64,000 nucleotides of DNA from positions 19,227,501-19,291,500 of the forward strand of contig CM072335.1 in assembly GCA_036874045.1 (NCBI GenBank), in the 5' to 3' direction. A model generated the notes under the pieces. It was not told the DNA's origin. It searched no databases and saw only the letters and a list, made by a program, of their open reading frames with translations. A program made the translations under genes and the position numbers. Each line of letters begins with the position of its first letter. Position 1 is the stretch's first letter. Of the stretch, positions 44,091 through 56,880 are shown piece by piece. This DNA is from Cymodocea nodosa (lineage: Eukaryota > Streptophyta > Magnoliopsida > Alismatales > Cymodoceaceae).

Positions 44091-44161
44091 CATATAACCC
44101 TTCATAAAGCACTTAGCATTGCTTAGACTTAAGCAAGCCATGATTTGGACATCTTGCCAAT

Positions 44162-44617
44162 AATTTATTAAAATGCTTAAAATACTTCTAGAAAGGTTCA
44201 TTTGTACGTTGGTAGACACTAACTATGGCATTTTTGGCCTGGATAGTCTTATATAATGGGTGAAACTTCTTAACAAGCAATCCATAGAACTCAGTCCAAG
44301 TATGAACAAAGTTTGCTGGAAGGGTCTGTAACCTAGTTTTGCATCATCGCAAAGAGCAAAAGGTATGAATCTTAATTTAATAGCATCTACTGGCACATCA
44401 AGTAGGTTCACCATATTACAAATATCATTAAAGTCATTTAAAAATGCATAAGCATCTTCCTTATCCAACTTGTGAAATCTTGGCAACTAACTCACATAAT
44501 TCATATGCAAATCAAATTTTATTCTATCTACCTAAGGTAGGGAGAGACAGCAACGACGACTATGAACTTGAGAATAATAGATATCCTCAAGAGACTACAA
44601 TTGTTAGTTTCTACTTT
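44162..44617 (-). pseudogene. Athila-like capsid remnant (element F)
   Basis: - strand frame with IKFDLHMNYVS, LPRFHKLDKEDAYAF, FNDICNMVNLLDV and DAIKLRFIPFALCDDAK; after a frameshift, words like FVHTWTEFYGLL appear in another frame. This is the Retrotrans_gag capsid domain of another Athila-type gypsy element, distinct from D/E. Its upstream part lies at 62486-62766, beyond the solo LTR that splits it. Confidence 0.82.
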
Positions 44618-45074
44618 AATCTATTAGGGCAAGTAGTTTAGGTGTGAAGTATGCCACAAGTTGTCTAAGTCTACTCGGAAGCTTGCCAGTTGTAAGTCTC
44701 CGGCAAGTTAAATATTTTCGGAAGGTTATCAATTTGAAGTATCTAAAAATAATAGAATAGTTGGAAGGCTTTGTTCTAACTATTCAAAAGTCAGGAGATT
44801 TTGGGAGGTTATAGCCAGAACCTTCCGAAATGACTTAAAAGACACTTAAGTGAATCTTTGGATAGTTAAGAAGCTAAGTATCTAAAAGTCAAGGACCTAA
44901 GTGGATCTTCAGATAGTTAGAAAGCTAAGTATTTGAAAGTCAAAGACTTAAGTGGATCTTCAAATAGTTAGGACAACAACTATTCGAAATTCAAGAGTTT
45001 TTGGAAGGTTACAGCTAGAACATTCCGAAAGGACTTAAGAGAGATTTAAGTGGGTTTTCAGATAGTTAGGATTG

Positions 45075-47194
45075 TGTTTGGATTTACCCAGCACGACACC
45101 AGAAAACTAGTTTGGATCTCCAGCAACATACCAGAAAAACTTTGATTTGTTAACTTTTGTTTTTACTTAGTTAATTTATCTTTATGCCTATTCTTTTTCT
45201 TTAGAAGTAAACGAACAACCTTTAATACAAATTAGATATTAATTCCAATTTGTACTTTAACTGCAAGTGCACAATGTCTATTGTATTAGTGTGCAAGTAT
45301 AGGTCGATCCCATAGGGAATTGCTTAAGAGTTGAGAACTGCCTATTTGTTAACAATCAAATTTATATATTCAATAAGCTCTCCATTGAGTTACAGTTAAC
45401 TCAACGAACTTTGTTCGTTGAGTTATGGTTAACTCAACAGACTAACCTCGTGAACTTAAGTTAACTCCACGAGCTTGTCTTTTCTTTTTAATACTACCAT
45501 TTAAAGAGGAATTCGGCCAACCATTGGGCGGTTCCACATATTGTAAATAACATTAGTTAAGCTCTTTAATGTTAGTAAACACTAGATTTATCATTAAGCA
45601 TACTAACATTCAGATAATTCAAACAGTAACCATTAAAATCTTTAAGTCTTTTGAGCGAACCAATTTCAGTAAACTGTAAAACTAAAACAAACATAAAACA
45701 ATCACAACACTCACAAAGATAGCATTAATCACGATACAACACAAACAATACAACACTCAAATACAAAATAAAATAGCAGATAAGTTGTTTTTGGTATTTT
45801 TGTTTTAATATGAACATGGAAATGGGCGAAAGGTGAAATGTAAAGTAATCTCAGTCGACAGTAAATACTTCTATCACTACATAAGACGCGATTACACCAC
45901 TGAAAATTTAACCACTTACAATCCTATCTCCTCTCCCTATAGAATCGCGAGTCCAGAATTGAAAAATGACCTCCTCTTCAACATACAGGCATCAACCCGA
46001 AGCCAAGGCTAAAAGCTTTACGATCTCCTGAAATATGAGTCGGCGCTTAGTGAAAATGGCTTCCCTTCCTGCGACGCGATCACTCCTCACAGTGGTTGTC
46101 AGGCATTGTGTTTGGCTTAGAATCGACCCGACATCAGAAAAGTATCCTCACAGACCTTCGAAGGTTGGTGATTATGGTGGTTATGGTGGTGGTAACGATG
46201 GTTGGTGTGGTACTTCAGAGAATTGCCGACACTATCTGTAGAAAGCTCGGTGCTCCTCCTCTGTACACACTAGCCATACCCATCGATCACACACATTTTA
46301 CTTCTTTTTCTTCTTTTCTTTTATATTTCTTCAGTGGTTTCTGCTTGAATGGTCGGTTGGATTTCCTTCATTCATATCAACGACGATGATTTCTTCTCCC
46401 TTCGACAAGTGAATTCCTACGTGATATGTGTGATTGTGGTCTTTTCTTCCAACTGTCTATTCCTGCAATCCCTATAGTGGCATATTAAAAAATAAACAAT
46501 CCGTGGAGTTACAAATAACTTAACAAACTTTCTTCATTGATTTAACTATAAAACACGTGCATAACTTTAACTATCCGATGCTGAGGTGCATTTCGGATAC
46601 TTATAAACTTAACTATCTGATGCCTAGATGCATTTTGGATAGTTACAAATAACTCACCGATATATAACTTAAGTAAATCTACCAGATCTAGACACGTGTC
46701 AACAACAGTTTAATAATAAAAGAAACATTTCGGAGAGTTACAAGTCTAACTATCCGATGCTTAGATGCATTTCAGATAGTTATAGATAACTCACCAAAAA
46801 TCTACTTAAGTCACTTTCCTAGAACATGACATGTGTACTTCAGAAAATAATAAAATATTCTTTTAAAACATAACTGTTAGGCAGTTTAAACATAACTATC
46901 TGATACATGTTCGGTCTATTAACATAAATGTCTGAATTATGTTCGGTATGTTAAACATAACTGTTTGAAATTTCAGAAAATTCGGATACTTAAGAATTTC
47001 ACAGCCTGCAACTTATCGATAGTTTAGAAATGTACTAAATTAACATTAATTCCCCCAAATTAAGCAAATTCTTTAATTAAAGCTTATAACAGTGCAATTA
47101 TAACATAATGGCTTAATTCTCATATGATAAGGTAAATATTATGCAATTAACCATCATTTAACCGTTAATAATATGCATTTTTTCATTCTAAACA
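45075..47194 (-). repeat. 3' LTR of element E
   Basis: 2120 bp, the left LTR on the + strand. It is close to the 5' LTR at 59928 but keeps a block near 45890-45945 that the other lacks, and it has one fewer GTTGAGTTA hairpin near 45400. The hairpin array lies at 46500-47000. Confidence 0.93.
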
Positions 47195-47206
47195 CTTCCC
47201 CCATAC
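47195..47206 (-). promoter_or_regulatory. terminal polypurine tract of element E
   Basis: On the - strand GTATGGGGGAAG, directly before the 3' LTR. Confidence 0.85.
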
Positions 47207-50060
47207 CTAAATTTTGCTAGTCCCTTAGCAAACTAAGATCTAATTAATTGGTCTTTCTAAAAGTGCTAGAATTAATTCTTCTTTTTCTTTTCTTTTCTGT
47301 TCAGCATAATAACTAGTATTATCATATAGATATTCTGTATGTTTCATTAATCAACCTGCAAATATACTTAGAATATATGCAAATTACATACAAAGTATAT
47401 CATCATCACATAGGTGTTAATTATATTATCATTTGTTCTTCTTTTCATCATCCATCAGCCTGAATTTTCAAATAAGATTTTTAGAAGAAATTTCAACAAC
47501 ATACGAATCAAAGTACAATCCAATTCAATCTGATTAAGACAAGTAGAATAAAGAATTGTATCTCCATTAAAACAACTTCAAAAGTGTAGGATCGTATGGC
47601 TACACAAGAGGGAGGGTGAATTGTGTATCTTTAATATTTTCTGAAATATAATTGAAACTTTAAAACTCAAAAACAAGTCGAGACATTATTTTCATAAAAT
47701 CATTTTTATTCAAGGTTTCAATTACAATATACAATTCAATTCTCCTTAGAAATTGTAGATGCAATTATAACTCGATACCATGTATCATCTAAACAATTTC
47801 ATAACTACAAACAGAGAAAACTAATTTGCGGAATTTAAAACTTTTCTCCCTATTTGAGATCTTTCTTCTTCTTCTTTTTCTTTTTCAGCAATTCTTCAGT
47901 GACGAATATCTTGTCTTTCTCTGCTTCACCGAATTTGCTTTCACTTGATACTTTAAATCTTCAGCGACATAAATTTAACCTTTTCTGCTTCACTGTATTT
48001 TCTTCCACTTGAGAGATTTTCCTCGAAGAGGTGTTTTGGATCCCTGAAAAAGATTTTTCTTTTGGTGTGTAGGGATGGTTTGATCAACGAGAATTCTATG
48101 CCTTTTATACTGTATCTTCATTTCATGTATATCCTTCACGTTTAACCACTACCAGTTTTCCACTTCTCTACGTCTTTTCTTTTTCCTTCATCGAAACACA
48201 CACGTTCTAACCCACGTTTATATTTCGAATTTTCTTTAATCATCAGTCCTGGATCTCTGAAAAATTTCCTGCAAAATAAACTTTCTCGTCCAAAGAATTT
48301 TCCATCAAGTATAATAAGAAGTCATTACTTTAATGTTAACTAAACGAGTAACACAAGTATATATATAACTTAACGTTTCTAACTTAACAAATTCCTCATG
48401 TGTCATTTCACGTGACAAGTACTATAGCTAACTCAATGAACTAAGTCTGTGGTGTTATGCTAACTCAACGAACCAGGTTAACCTTTCTTTCGGAAGGTTA
48501 AACGATAACTCATCGAAAACAGTTTAAGTTTCGGATAGTTACGGTTGTAAGTTACCGAAAAAACTTTAACTTATCGATTCAATAATAAACAAATGTTTTT
48601 ATAATAAGAATTTTACCACGTGCAAAAAATAACAACTTAAGTTTATAACGCTAACCAAACGTGTTGTCTTAGTGTTCAATATAGCAACTCAACGCGCTTA
48701 ATTATGTTAACTTAACAAGTTAAACATGTGCACATCACGTGATACAATAGAACATTCGTAACTTATAATTTCACCACGTGTATAACACTAACTTAACGAG
48801 TTATCATGTGACCTATTTTAACCTTTAAGCCTCTAACTTAACGAGTTCTCACGTGACCTCTATACAAACAAAACTCTAACTTAACGAGTTGTCTAAACAT
48901 GCACTGTTCATGATATAGAAGATATAACTTTAAAACATATCATGCTTTTCAATGAAAACACACATTAACTTAACGTTTAGTTAAATGAAAAATTAATGCA
49001 ACGAAACGACTAGTTATTAACTTCAGATTCAATACAGAAAAGTATTTATATCAGTAAGCTTTTTCTGTATTAATTGATGATTTTAGTTTCTTTTCACAAG
49101 CAATAGTAATTGAGCAAATATGATTATTTTTCATTCAGCACACATCATCAAAACAAAATACTTAACAAAAAGTCAATTCTAGATTCATATTTTAGCGATT
49201 TTAGATAACAGAAAATATACTCGATTCATAAGATATTTATATTTCACAAAACACTTGTATCTTTTCAGAACATTATATGTTTTTTTTTTTTGTACTTTAA
49301 AAGTTTATTTGACAAGCTTGAATCATACAGGAGCTTTTTAATGTACCCATGTAACGAGCTTTCAGTCAACAATCCCATATCTGATCAGGATCTTAGGTTG
49401 CTAGATTTTAAGAGTCCTTTTTTAGATCAACAATCCTTACATACCTATCTACTCAAGTACAAAAGGATCGTAATCAAACAAGTCAATAAACTCTGAAAGT
49501 TTTTTTTTCTTTTTTTTCTTTCAAAGTACAAAAACAAAACAAAACATTAATCACATGTTGTATATGTACGTATTTCATTAATACAAATGCAGTAATCACC
49601 AATCTCATATAGTCCTACTTCTATCATTTACTAAAAATATGAATCCATAACAATAGGCTCATACTTTTTCTGTAGTTTAATAAGATCTACACATAAATCA
49701 TTCTACAAGTTCAATCAGTCAAATTAAATGTATCTTTAATCATATGTGTTTCATTTAATCTAGAATTCACATTTCAGCTCCTTTAGGACTTCAGATAATT
49801 TACTGATTTTTCATTAAGCATTCTGATTTCATTTTAAAATCGTGAAACTATTAAACTCATGAAATTCAGAAAAAACATAAGATACTATATCTAGATTTGC
49901 AAAAATAGTAAATTCTATAGCATCATATATAGCCTTCTAAATATAACATTCTAGCAGTTACAATTTATAAAAATTTTACAGTCTCAATTATCGGATAGTT
50001 ACAGCAAGTTTATAAAAATTTTCAATTTCCGCAAAACTTTGTAATACCATTTTAATTCCT
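47207..50060 (-). repeat. 3' noncoding module of E (split)
   Basis: The same module as 29880-30960 in D and 1845-2790 in copia A, read on the - strand and interrupted by the solo LTR at 47585-49167. The GATCAGGATCTTAGG block lies near 49383. No coding potential. Confidence 0.85.
47585..49167 (-). mobile_element. solo LTR of the A family, - strand
   Basis: 1583 bp, TGTAGGATCG to ACTTAACA on the + strand, with perfect TSD AAAAG (47580-47584 and 49168-49172). Hairpin content is intermediate between the other two A-type LTRs. Confidence 0.95.
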
Positions 50061-50095
50061 TTAATTAACAAACTTACATGGGTGTTACTTTAATT

Positions 50096-50115
50096 ACCTC
50101 CCCCCATGCTTACAT
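50096..50115 (-). promoter_or_regulatory. internal polypurine-like tract (E)
   Basis: The + strand shows CCTCCCCCCATGC, i.e. GCATGGGGGGAGG on the - strand, next to GGACAATG. It sits 2.9 kb before the 3' LTR (1.3 kb without the solo LTR), like the D site at 29690. Confidence 0.55.
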
Positions 50116-50627
50116 TTTGCATTGTCCTCAATGTAAAAGATTTGACAATAAATACAGTAATTGTAGCAGACATGAATACAGTTTCGTTGATTTAAAATTC
50201 AGGATAAGTAATCAGTTACATACCTTGTTTCATTTGTATCTCCTTTGCATATTCTGATTTTTGATTCTGAAAAACTTTTCATTCACAGATAAAAGCAAAA
50301 TATATAACAAAATAACATTTAACAAATATTGATAAATCATTGTCTTATGTGAAACCTAGACTCCTATGCCTTTGGTGGCTCACAAGCAAGCCAGTTGGTT
50401 TCCCAAAATAGATACCAACAAACTAGATTGATATTTTTTTTTCTTTTATAAAATAAGAATGAAAACTACATTTTTCTCTTTTTTAAAAAAATAAAATAAA
50501 ATAAATGCAGAATACACACAACATTAAACACACAAAATCACAGCTTAAGAACATGATTGAAAAGTAGAAACAAATGGAATAAACATGTCAGTCCTAACAA
50601 ACTTTTTAGGCATAGTTCTTCTTGCTA
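50116..50627 (-). other. spacer after capsid ORF in E
   Basis: Noncoding and A/T-rich. It contains a stretch around 50340-50440 not seen in D (words such as GTGGCTCACAAGC), which looks like extra sequence relative to D. No gene recognised. Confidence 0.4.
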
Positions 50628-51257
50628 TTAATTCTGTTTTGGGAAGTTTTCTAAATATGTCCATGCTTCTTCACTACATAACTTTAAAAATCCATTTTGA
50701 CAAGTAGATTCTAATAAAGATTTCGTTGAAACATCTATGCCTTCATAAATTATATCGATTAATTGTGTTTTACTCATTGCATGATGTAGACATTGAATTA
50801 GTAAATCTTTAAATCTTTCAAAATATTTCCAAAATGATTCACCCTATTTTCAGGTACACATTAATATTTCTTTTTTCTTTTTAATCATTTGATGTGTTGG
50901 ATAATATTTTTCCAGAAAAACAAAGCAAAATTCAGTCCATGTAGAAATTGAATCAGGCGATAGAGTATATAACCATCTCTTAGCTGTGTCTTTTAAAGAA
51001 AAAAGGATATATCTAAGTTTAATAACATCTATACTCATGTTCGACATTTTCATCATTTGACAAACTTCATTAAATTCTCTAAGGAAATAATAGGCATCCT
51101 CTCTTTCTAATCCATGAAAATGTGGCAATTGACTAATATAATTAGATTTCAGTTCAAACCTATCTCCCTCAAAGTTTGGCAATCGAATACATAAAGGTTC
51201 ATCAACTAATTCAGGATACAGAATTTCTCCTAATGATTTTTCTACTGGAGCATCCAT
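50628..51257 (-). pseudogene. capsid-only gag ORF of element E, 3' of pol
   Basis: ATG at 51257, TAA at 50630-50628, 210 codons. Two stops lie close together near 50850. The domain is the same as in D (LPNFEGDRFELKSNYI, QLPHFHGLEREDAYYF, KRWLYTLSPDSISTW), with the Trp kept that is a stop in D. It again lies after integrase and the extra ORF, and it ends before any zinc knuckle. Two copies with identical order make an assembly or local rearrangement artefact unlikely. Confidence 0.9.
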
Positions 51258-51436
51258 TTCTACGTTCTCTTTTAAAGAAAGGTTACCTACACCCCAAAGA
51301 ATTTCGTTAAAGTTCAGTTCAGAAAATTTTTCAGTACTCCTCTACGATGAAAATTCCTAGGTAGGTGTTCTTACTAATCGTTTAGTGCTTAGAGAATGGG
51401 TCCATGTGCTCATAAATAAATAGCATAAGATTAATT

Positions 51437-51686
51437 ACATACCAGTCTAAAGCTTTCCATTCAATAAATATTTGTTGACAGACGAAGTCGAATCAGCTGC
51501 TTCTCCTTCCAGCTCCTCCAATGCATTCTCCTTTCTTTTAAAAGTGCTGGTAACTCGTAAATAATATTCTAATTTATATATATAATGCACATCCGTAAAG
51601 TGAATAAATCTCGTTGCAAGAACGTGTCTTGCAACGTGCATCGTGGTTCCTATTTTTATGGGTACGTGTACCACTATTAATTTCAT
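51437..51686 (-). pseudogene. small conserved ORF (E copy)
   Basis: 79 codons, MKLIVVHVPIK at the start, with no internal stop before 51447. It is the counterpart of 28521-28772 in D. Differences are mostly single residues. No family recognised. Confidence 0.4.
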
Positions 51687-51739
51687 ATTTTGGTAACCGC
51701 TAAACCGACGAAGTTTCGTTCGTAGTTAAAAGAATAACT

Positions 51740-51950
51740 GTTCTGCTTAATCCACGAACTAACCTCGTTGAGTTACAGATAACTCAACGGAACAAAGTCG
51801 GTTACTGTTGCTAACTCCACGGACTAACTTCGTTGAGTTACAGATAACTCGATGGAGTGACCTTATATTATATTACTGACCTTGTAGAGTTACGTTTAAC
51901 TCAATGAACTTACTTCGTTGAGTTAACACTTAGCAACCTCTAAGTTTACT
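51740..51950. repeat. GTTGAGTTA hairpin array in E
   Basis: Repeated TCGTTGAGTTACAGATAACTC-type inverted repeats, matching 28261-28460 in D. They lie between the extra ORF and the small ORF. From here to 52361 the sequence is AT-rich and noncoding. Confidence 0.75.
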
Positions 51951-52361
51951 CCTCGTAAGTACCTCTCTGCTTTTCTTTTCTTTTCATTCTACTAACTAAA
52001 ATAAAGTTAAATGTATGTCATTAATGCATCATTCTAATCAAAATTTGTTTAAATCTGAACATTATATAAATATTTAACTTGTAGGTTATTTTATGTTATG
52101 TAGAATTTACATTTTACGTTGCAGCATGCATAAATTTTCAAGCATCTATCCTATCATTCAGCAAATTGTAAATCTGTTAAACATTCATTCATAAAGTTCC
52201 ACAAATTATATAATATTCAATAAATTCCATTCATTTCACATTCAAAACACGTATGAAAAGTACATCTGAAAAATTTATATTCATTAATATGAATTAATTT
52301 ACATTACAAGTACATTAGACAATTTTCATACAATTCTATATAAGTAGACGAACAATACAAT

Positions 52362-54602
52362 TTAGTCTCTATTCCTAAGTTCATCTACTTTCTTCTGAAG
52401 TTTTTCTAATTGTTGCTCTAATTGATTAATTTTTTCTATAGCTCTTGTAATTCTTCTAGAAGGTACAGCTATTTCTGCAGCTACAAAACTTCTGTATTCT
52501 TTCACTGAAATGGTTCTGGATCTGATTCTTTTTGATGTCCATTTCGTGAAATCAATACAATCCACCATCAGTAGTGGAATCAAATCTCCATAAAACAATT
52601 TCTTCTTCACTGTTCTTAGTTTGGTGATAAAAACTGCAGTCCAAGTGGTTTGAATTCTATTTACAACTGCAAACGTGGCCTATTTGACAAATTGACCTAG
52701 TTCTATGTCATGGCCTTGTCGTTGATAGACATTCTTAATCAAAATGTTGGCTACCATGTGTGTTTTACCATTTAAATGCTTCAGTCTATTTAATAAAGGC
52801 ACACCAGAATTGATAGCTAAACTGTCCTTGATTTCCTATTCTGTCCAGTCAACGGCAATTGTACTTTCCAAAATTTCCTGCCCTTCATTCTTTAATCCAA
52901 AAATGTTGTGGAGAAGCTCTGGTGTTATCTGTACATCAACTTCCTCCACGTTGGAAATTAATCCTCCTTCTCCTTCTCTTAAATTTGCATAAAAGTAGGG
53001 CACTAGATTCTCATATACTACATGCCCTCTTTCTTGAGAAATAAACTTCAGTAGACCTTGGAATTCAAATAATTCTTTGATTTCTTGCTTTCCATCACAA
53101 TTTACTGGTTTACTGTAAATAATATCATAACCCTTAATCTCTTGATATTTGATATAAGCTTCCTGACTCCAAAAATGTACTTCATTCAAAACTATTGTTT
53201 TAGTCAAGTCAAGAATGTGACTTTGTTGTTCTAGAGGGGTTTATTCTTGATCTTCCTCTAACATAGGCTGCACTTGAACATTCTCTACAAATTCCTGAAT
53301 TTTTCCTTCTGCTTCTATCTATGGTGGTGAGCCGGTAGAACTCTCCACTTTGTCTTAAATTCTTTCCATAAATTGCTGAAGAGTTTCTTGCTCTTTAGTG
53401 GAATCTGTAAAGTTATTTTTGTCCAAATGGCTTCGTTTAGCTTCTTCATTTTCTACTCTTTCTTCTTCCTCCTAACTACCAATCTGTTCTGTCACTATTC
53501 TTTCTAATTCTGTAATAGATTGGGATGGAGTCACGGGCAATTCGGTTTCTACCCTAATTTTTGTTTCTTCTTCTTGTATAGGCTGCAGACTAATTTCAAC
53601 CTGTTTTTCTTCTTCTCTTTGCTCTTGCTGTTCCAGCTCCTACTCCTCAAAATCGGATAGCAGGTTTATAAAAATTTTCTCCACAGGTCCTGTTAAAATT
53701 GGTACCTTAGATTTAATCTCTTTTTGATAGTCAAACACTTTCTCTTTTCCTTTCCTTTTTTTGATTAATTGTGCCTATTCTTCCTCTTCTTCTTCTGAGA
53801 TTAAATCTACAAAAGTAGGCTCTACAGGCCTTCAAGCCACAGGTACTGGCTCTTCTTGTTTAATTCTCTCTATAATTACTGGTCTCGAAGGACCAACCTC
53901 AGCTTCTCTTGCAACACTTGATTTAGCTGCTGCCTGATGTTGTTCAACCTTTATTTTATACTGGGCCCTCAACTTTTCTTCGACCCTTTTTTTCTTAATG
54001 GCATCATATAAAATATGTGCCTTAGCTGTAGCAATTTCTTCGTTATCACCATAGTCTCTTGTTGTTTTGACCAAGCTAGTAAACTCTTTCTCTTCTTTAT
54101 TAGTTCTCAACCAAGCAAATGCTACTCGTGGCAATGGCTCTGTTGGCTGAACTAGAGGTCATGACTGTTGTTCCTCAAGAACAAGTCTTTCAACAGTCGG
54201 CTCGTCTTGTCCTTCAGTTGCCTCTACTTCATTTTCTTTCCTTTCTTGCTCCCAAATCGCCCATTTAGCTCATCTACAGATTCATCTTTTGAACCAGAGC
54301 CGGGACTTACGTTGGTTTAATTCTAGGGCAACGTCGTTGTTTGGCCTTATTTTTCTTTCCTTGCTTACAGTAATTTCCGTAGCAAACTTTATTTTTGTTT
54401 CCATTATTTAAGGTATTTGTATACCCAAATCTACTAAAACTCTTCTGAAGTTGAAAAGTTTTGATTCTACCTTCTGTAGCTCTTTTTCTCTTGTTGTATT
54501 TTGAATCTTTTACCGCATGTGTCATTCTTTTGATTCCTTCAGAAACTGTGCTGTGTCAACTGCCTCTTCCCAGAATTTAGGTGTCATCTTCCTCATCATG
54601 GA
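52362..54602 (-). pseudogene. extra ORF with transposon-protein-like domain (E)
   Basis: One frame of about 745 codons from MMRKMTPKFWEE at 54600 down to a stop at 52362, with roughly ten in-frame stops and a likely frameshift near 54300. The middle is Glu/Gln-rich (KQEEPVPV, ISEEEEEE). The C-terminal domain (53110-52370) reads LFEFQGLLKFISQERG, YFYANLREGEGG, LLHNIFGLKNEG, KKLFYGDLIPLLMVD and RTISVKEYRSF. A coiled coil (INQLEQQLEKLQKKVDEL) ends it. Unlike D, it is not interrupted by an insertion. Function unknown; the same kind of domain is in copia A. Confidence 0.78.
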
Positions 54603-55135
54603 GTTACACAACAGCATAGAATCGCTCTGATTTCTACTGTTCTAAATTCTAAATGATTTACTGGATAATGCCCCCAAAACCCTAGGTTTTAGTTTAAATA
54701 AACCCTAAGTTTAGGCAGGTAATCGGGTCATTTCCCGAACCAACTATTACTCTCTTATCCGTAGTCTTAGCTACAGTATTCCGTTGAGTTACAGTTAACT
54801 CAACAGAATAAGCTCATTAAATAACTCAAGATTCAATGGACTTCCCGTACAAACAGATATAATAATAAAAATACTTAGGATAAAAGTTTTTCTTTCTTTT
54901 TTTTTACCGGTTTAACTGATATTATGTTTCGATTAGACCTATTTTTTTTTTCTGGTTGAATCGATACTATGTTTCGGTAAAACCAACATTTTTTTCTGAA
55001 AATTAATATACATATTTTTTATGTTCTGGTCATACCGATGGATCCAGTCGGTTAAACCGTAACTATATTTATATTTTATAATTTTTAATATATATATATA
55101 TATATTATATATCAACATAAAAACTGATTTCTTAC
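54603..55135 (-). other. spacer between integrase and extra ORF in E
   Basis: Noncoding. It has the ACCGAAACATAG inverted repeat twice (54905-54985), a TA run (about 55088-55104) and GTTGAGTTA-type hairpins near 54780-54840. Confidence 0.6.
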
Positions 55136-56500
55136 TAAGTAAAGCTCGAATAGTCCTCTACTCTGACTTCTTCTATAATTCCAAAGGAGCTTTTTAGTGT
55201 TTTCAGAATAGGTCTAAGTCTTTGTCCATTTACTTTAAATATATTCTAATTTTTAGAATTTTCAATTACAATAGCTATCTATAAGGGTAAATATTTCGAA
55301 CTATGTAAGGTCCTGCCCATCTAGATCTTAATTTTCCTGGATGGTTATGGAGTCTAGCCATATAAAGATATACTTCTTGTCCTATTTCAAAGCTTTTTGG
55401 AATAATTTTTCTATCATGCCAGAATTTCAATTTCTCTTTTTCTCTTACAATCTTCGAATAAGCTTCATTCCTAAATTCTTCTAATTCAATTAATTGCATT
55501 TTTCTATTTTCAGCAGCTTGATTTAAATTAGTGTTCAGAGTTTTTAATGCCCAATAAGCTTTATATTCTATTTTAGTAGGTAAATAACAACTTTTTCCAT
55601 ATACTAGCTTAAAAGGTTACATACCTAAGCTTGTCTTATAAGCAGTTCTATAAGCCCAAAGTGCATCTATCAATCTATTAGCCCAATCTGTTCAAATAGG
55701 ATTTACTACTTTTTCTAAGATTAACTTAATTTGTTTGTTAGTACTTTCTACTTGTCCACTTGTTTGCAGATGATATGATGTTGCAATTTTATGGTTTACT
55801 CCATATTTCTTCATTAAGGCTTCAAAACTTCTATTACAGAAATGAGTTCCTCTATCACTGGTAATAGCTTTAGGTATTCCAAATCTGGCAAATATATTGG
55901 TTCTTATAAATTATATTACTATTTTGTTGTCATTAGTTTTTGTAGGAATAGCTTCTATCCATTTAGATACATAATCTACCCCCAACAATATGTAATTAAA
56001 TTGATTAGACATAGGAAATGGACCCATAAAATCTATTCCCCACACATCAAAGATTTCAACTTCAACAATAGGATTAAGAGACATCATATTCCTCTTTGAT
56101 ATTCTTCCTATTTGTTGACATCTTAAACAACTTAAGCAATATTTATGAGCATCTTTGAATAGTGTTGGCCAATAAAATCCACATTGCAGAATTTTTGCAG
56201 CAGTTTTCCCTAAACCAAAATGCCCTCCACAAGCTTGGTCATGACAGAAAGACAATATGTTCGGATATTCAGTTTCTGGAACACACCTTAAAACTAGAAC
56301 AAGACATTTCTTAAATAAGTATGGGTCTTCCCAATAGTAATATTTTACTCTTGAGAAAAATAATTTCTTATCCTGTCTATTCCAATCCTTAAGTGTTAAA
56401 CCAGTAACTAAGTAATTAACTATGTCTATATACCAAGGTGTTGTGTTGATGGCCATTAATTGTTTATCAGGAAAATTATCCTTAATTTCAATATTAGATT
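55136..56500 (-). pseudogene. integrase of element E
   Basis: Matches the D integrase. It has a zinc-binding region with [10 protein letters not shown] and [11 protein letters not shown], then [10 protein letters not shown] (Trp intact, a stop in D), [11 protein letters not shown] and, after breaks near 55910, the DRGTHF and QVESTNK-like parts. The end is [21 protein letters not shown]. Frameshifts lie near 55500 and 55910. The D, D, E residues are recoverable by reading across frames. Confidence 0.9.
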
Positions 56501-56880
56501 TTTCTATTTGTAATCTTGATAAATGATCTGCTACTACATTCTCACAACCTTTTTTATCTTTAATTTCTAGATCAAATTCTTGTAATAATAATATCCATCG
56601 GATCAATCTAGGTGTAGTTTTTTTTTTCTTTATTAGATGTTTTAGAGCTGAATGATCCATGTATACTATTACTTTAACTCCAATTAGATATGATCTAAAC
56701 TTTTCTAAAACAAACACAACAACTAATAATTCTTTTTCAGTAGTTGTGTAATTAACTTGAGCATCATTTAAGGTTTTACTTGCATAATGAATCACTCTAG
56801 GAGATTTTTCTATCTTTTGTCCCAACACTACTCCTACAGCAAAATCAGATGCATCGCACATTAATTCAAATGGATGGCTT
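56501..56880 (-). pseudogene. RNase H of element E
   Basis: Clean over its length: [62 protein letters not shown] and VVADHLSRL. It shares one open frame of 316 codons with the start of integrase (56861-55911). Confidence 0.92.

Noticed and set aside
46035..46389. Two overlapping + strand frames as host genes
   Set aside because: They lie wholly inside the 3' LTR of E, antisense to the element.
49290..49496. 68-codon + strand frame
   Set aside because: Lies in the noncoding 3' module of E, antisense; the same place in D and A is not open.
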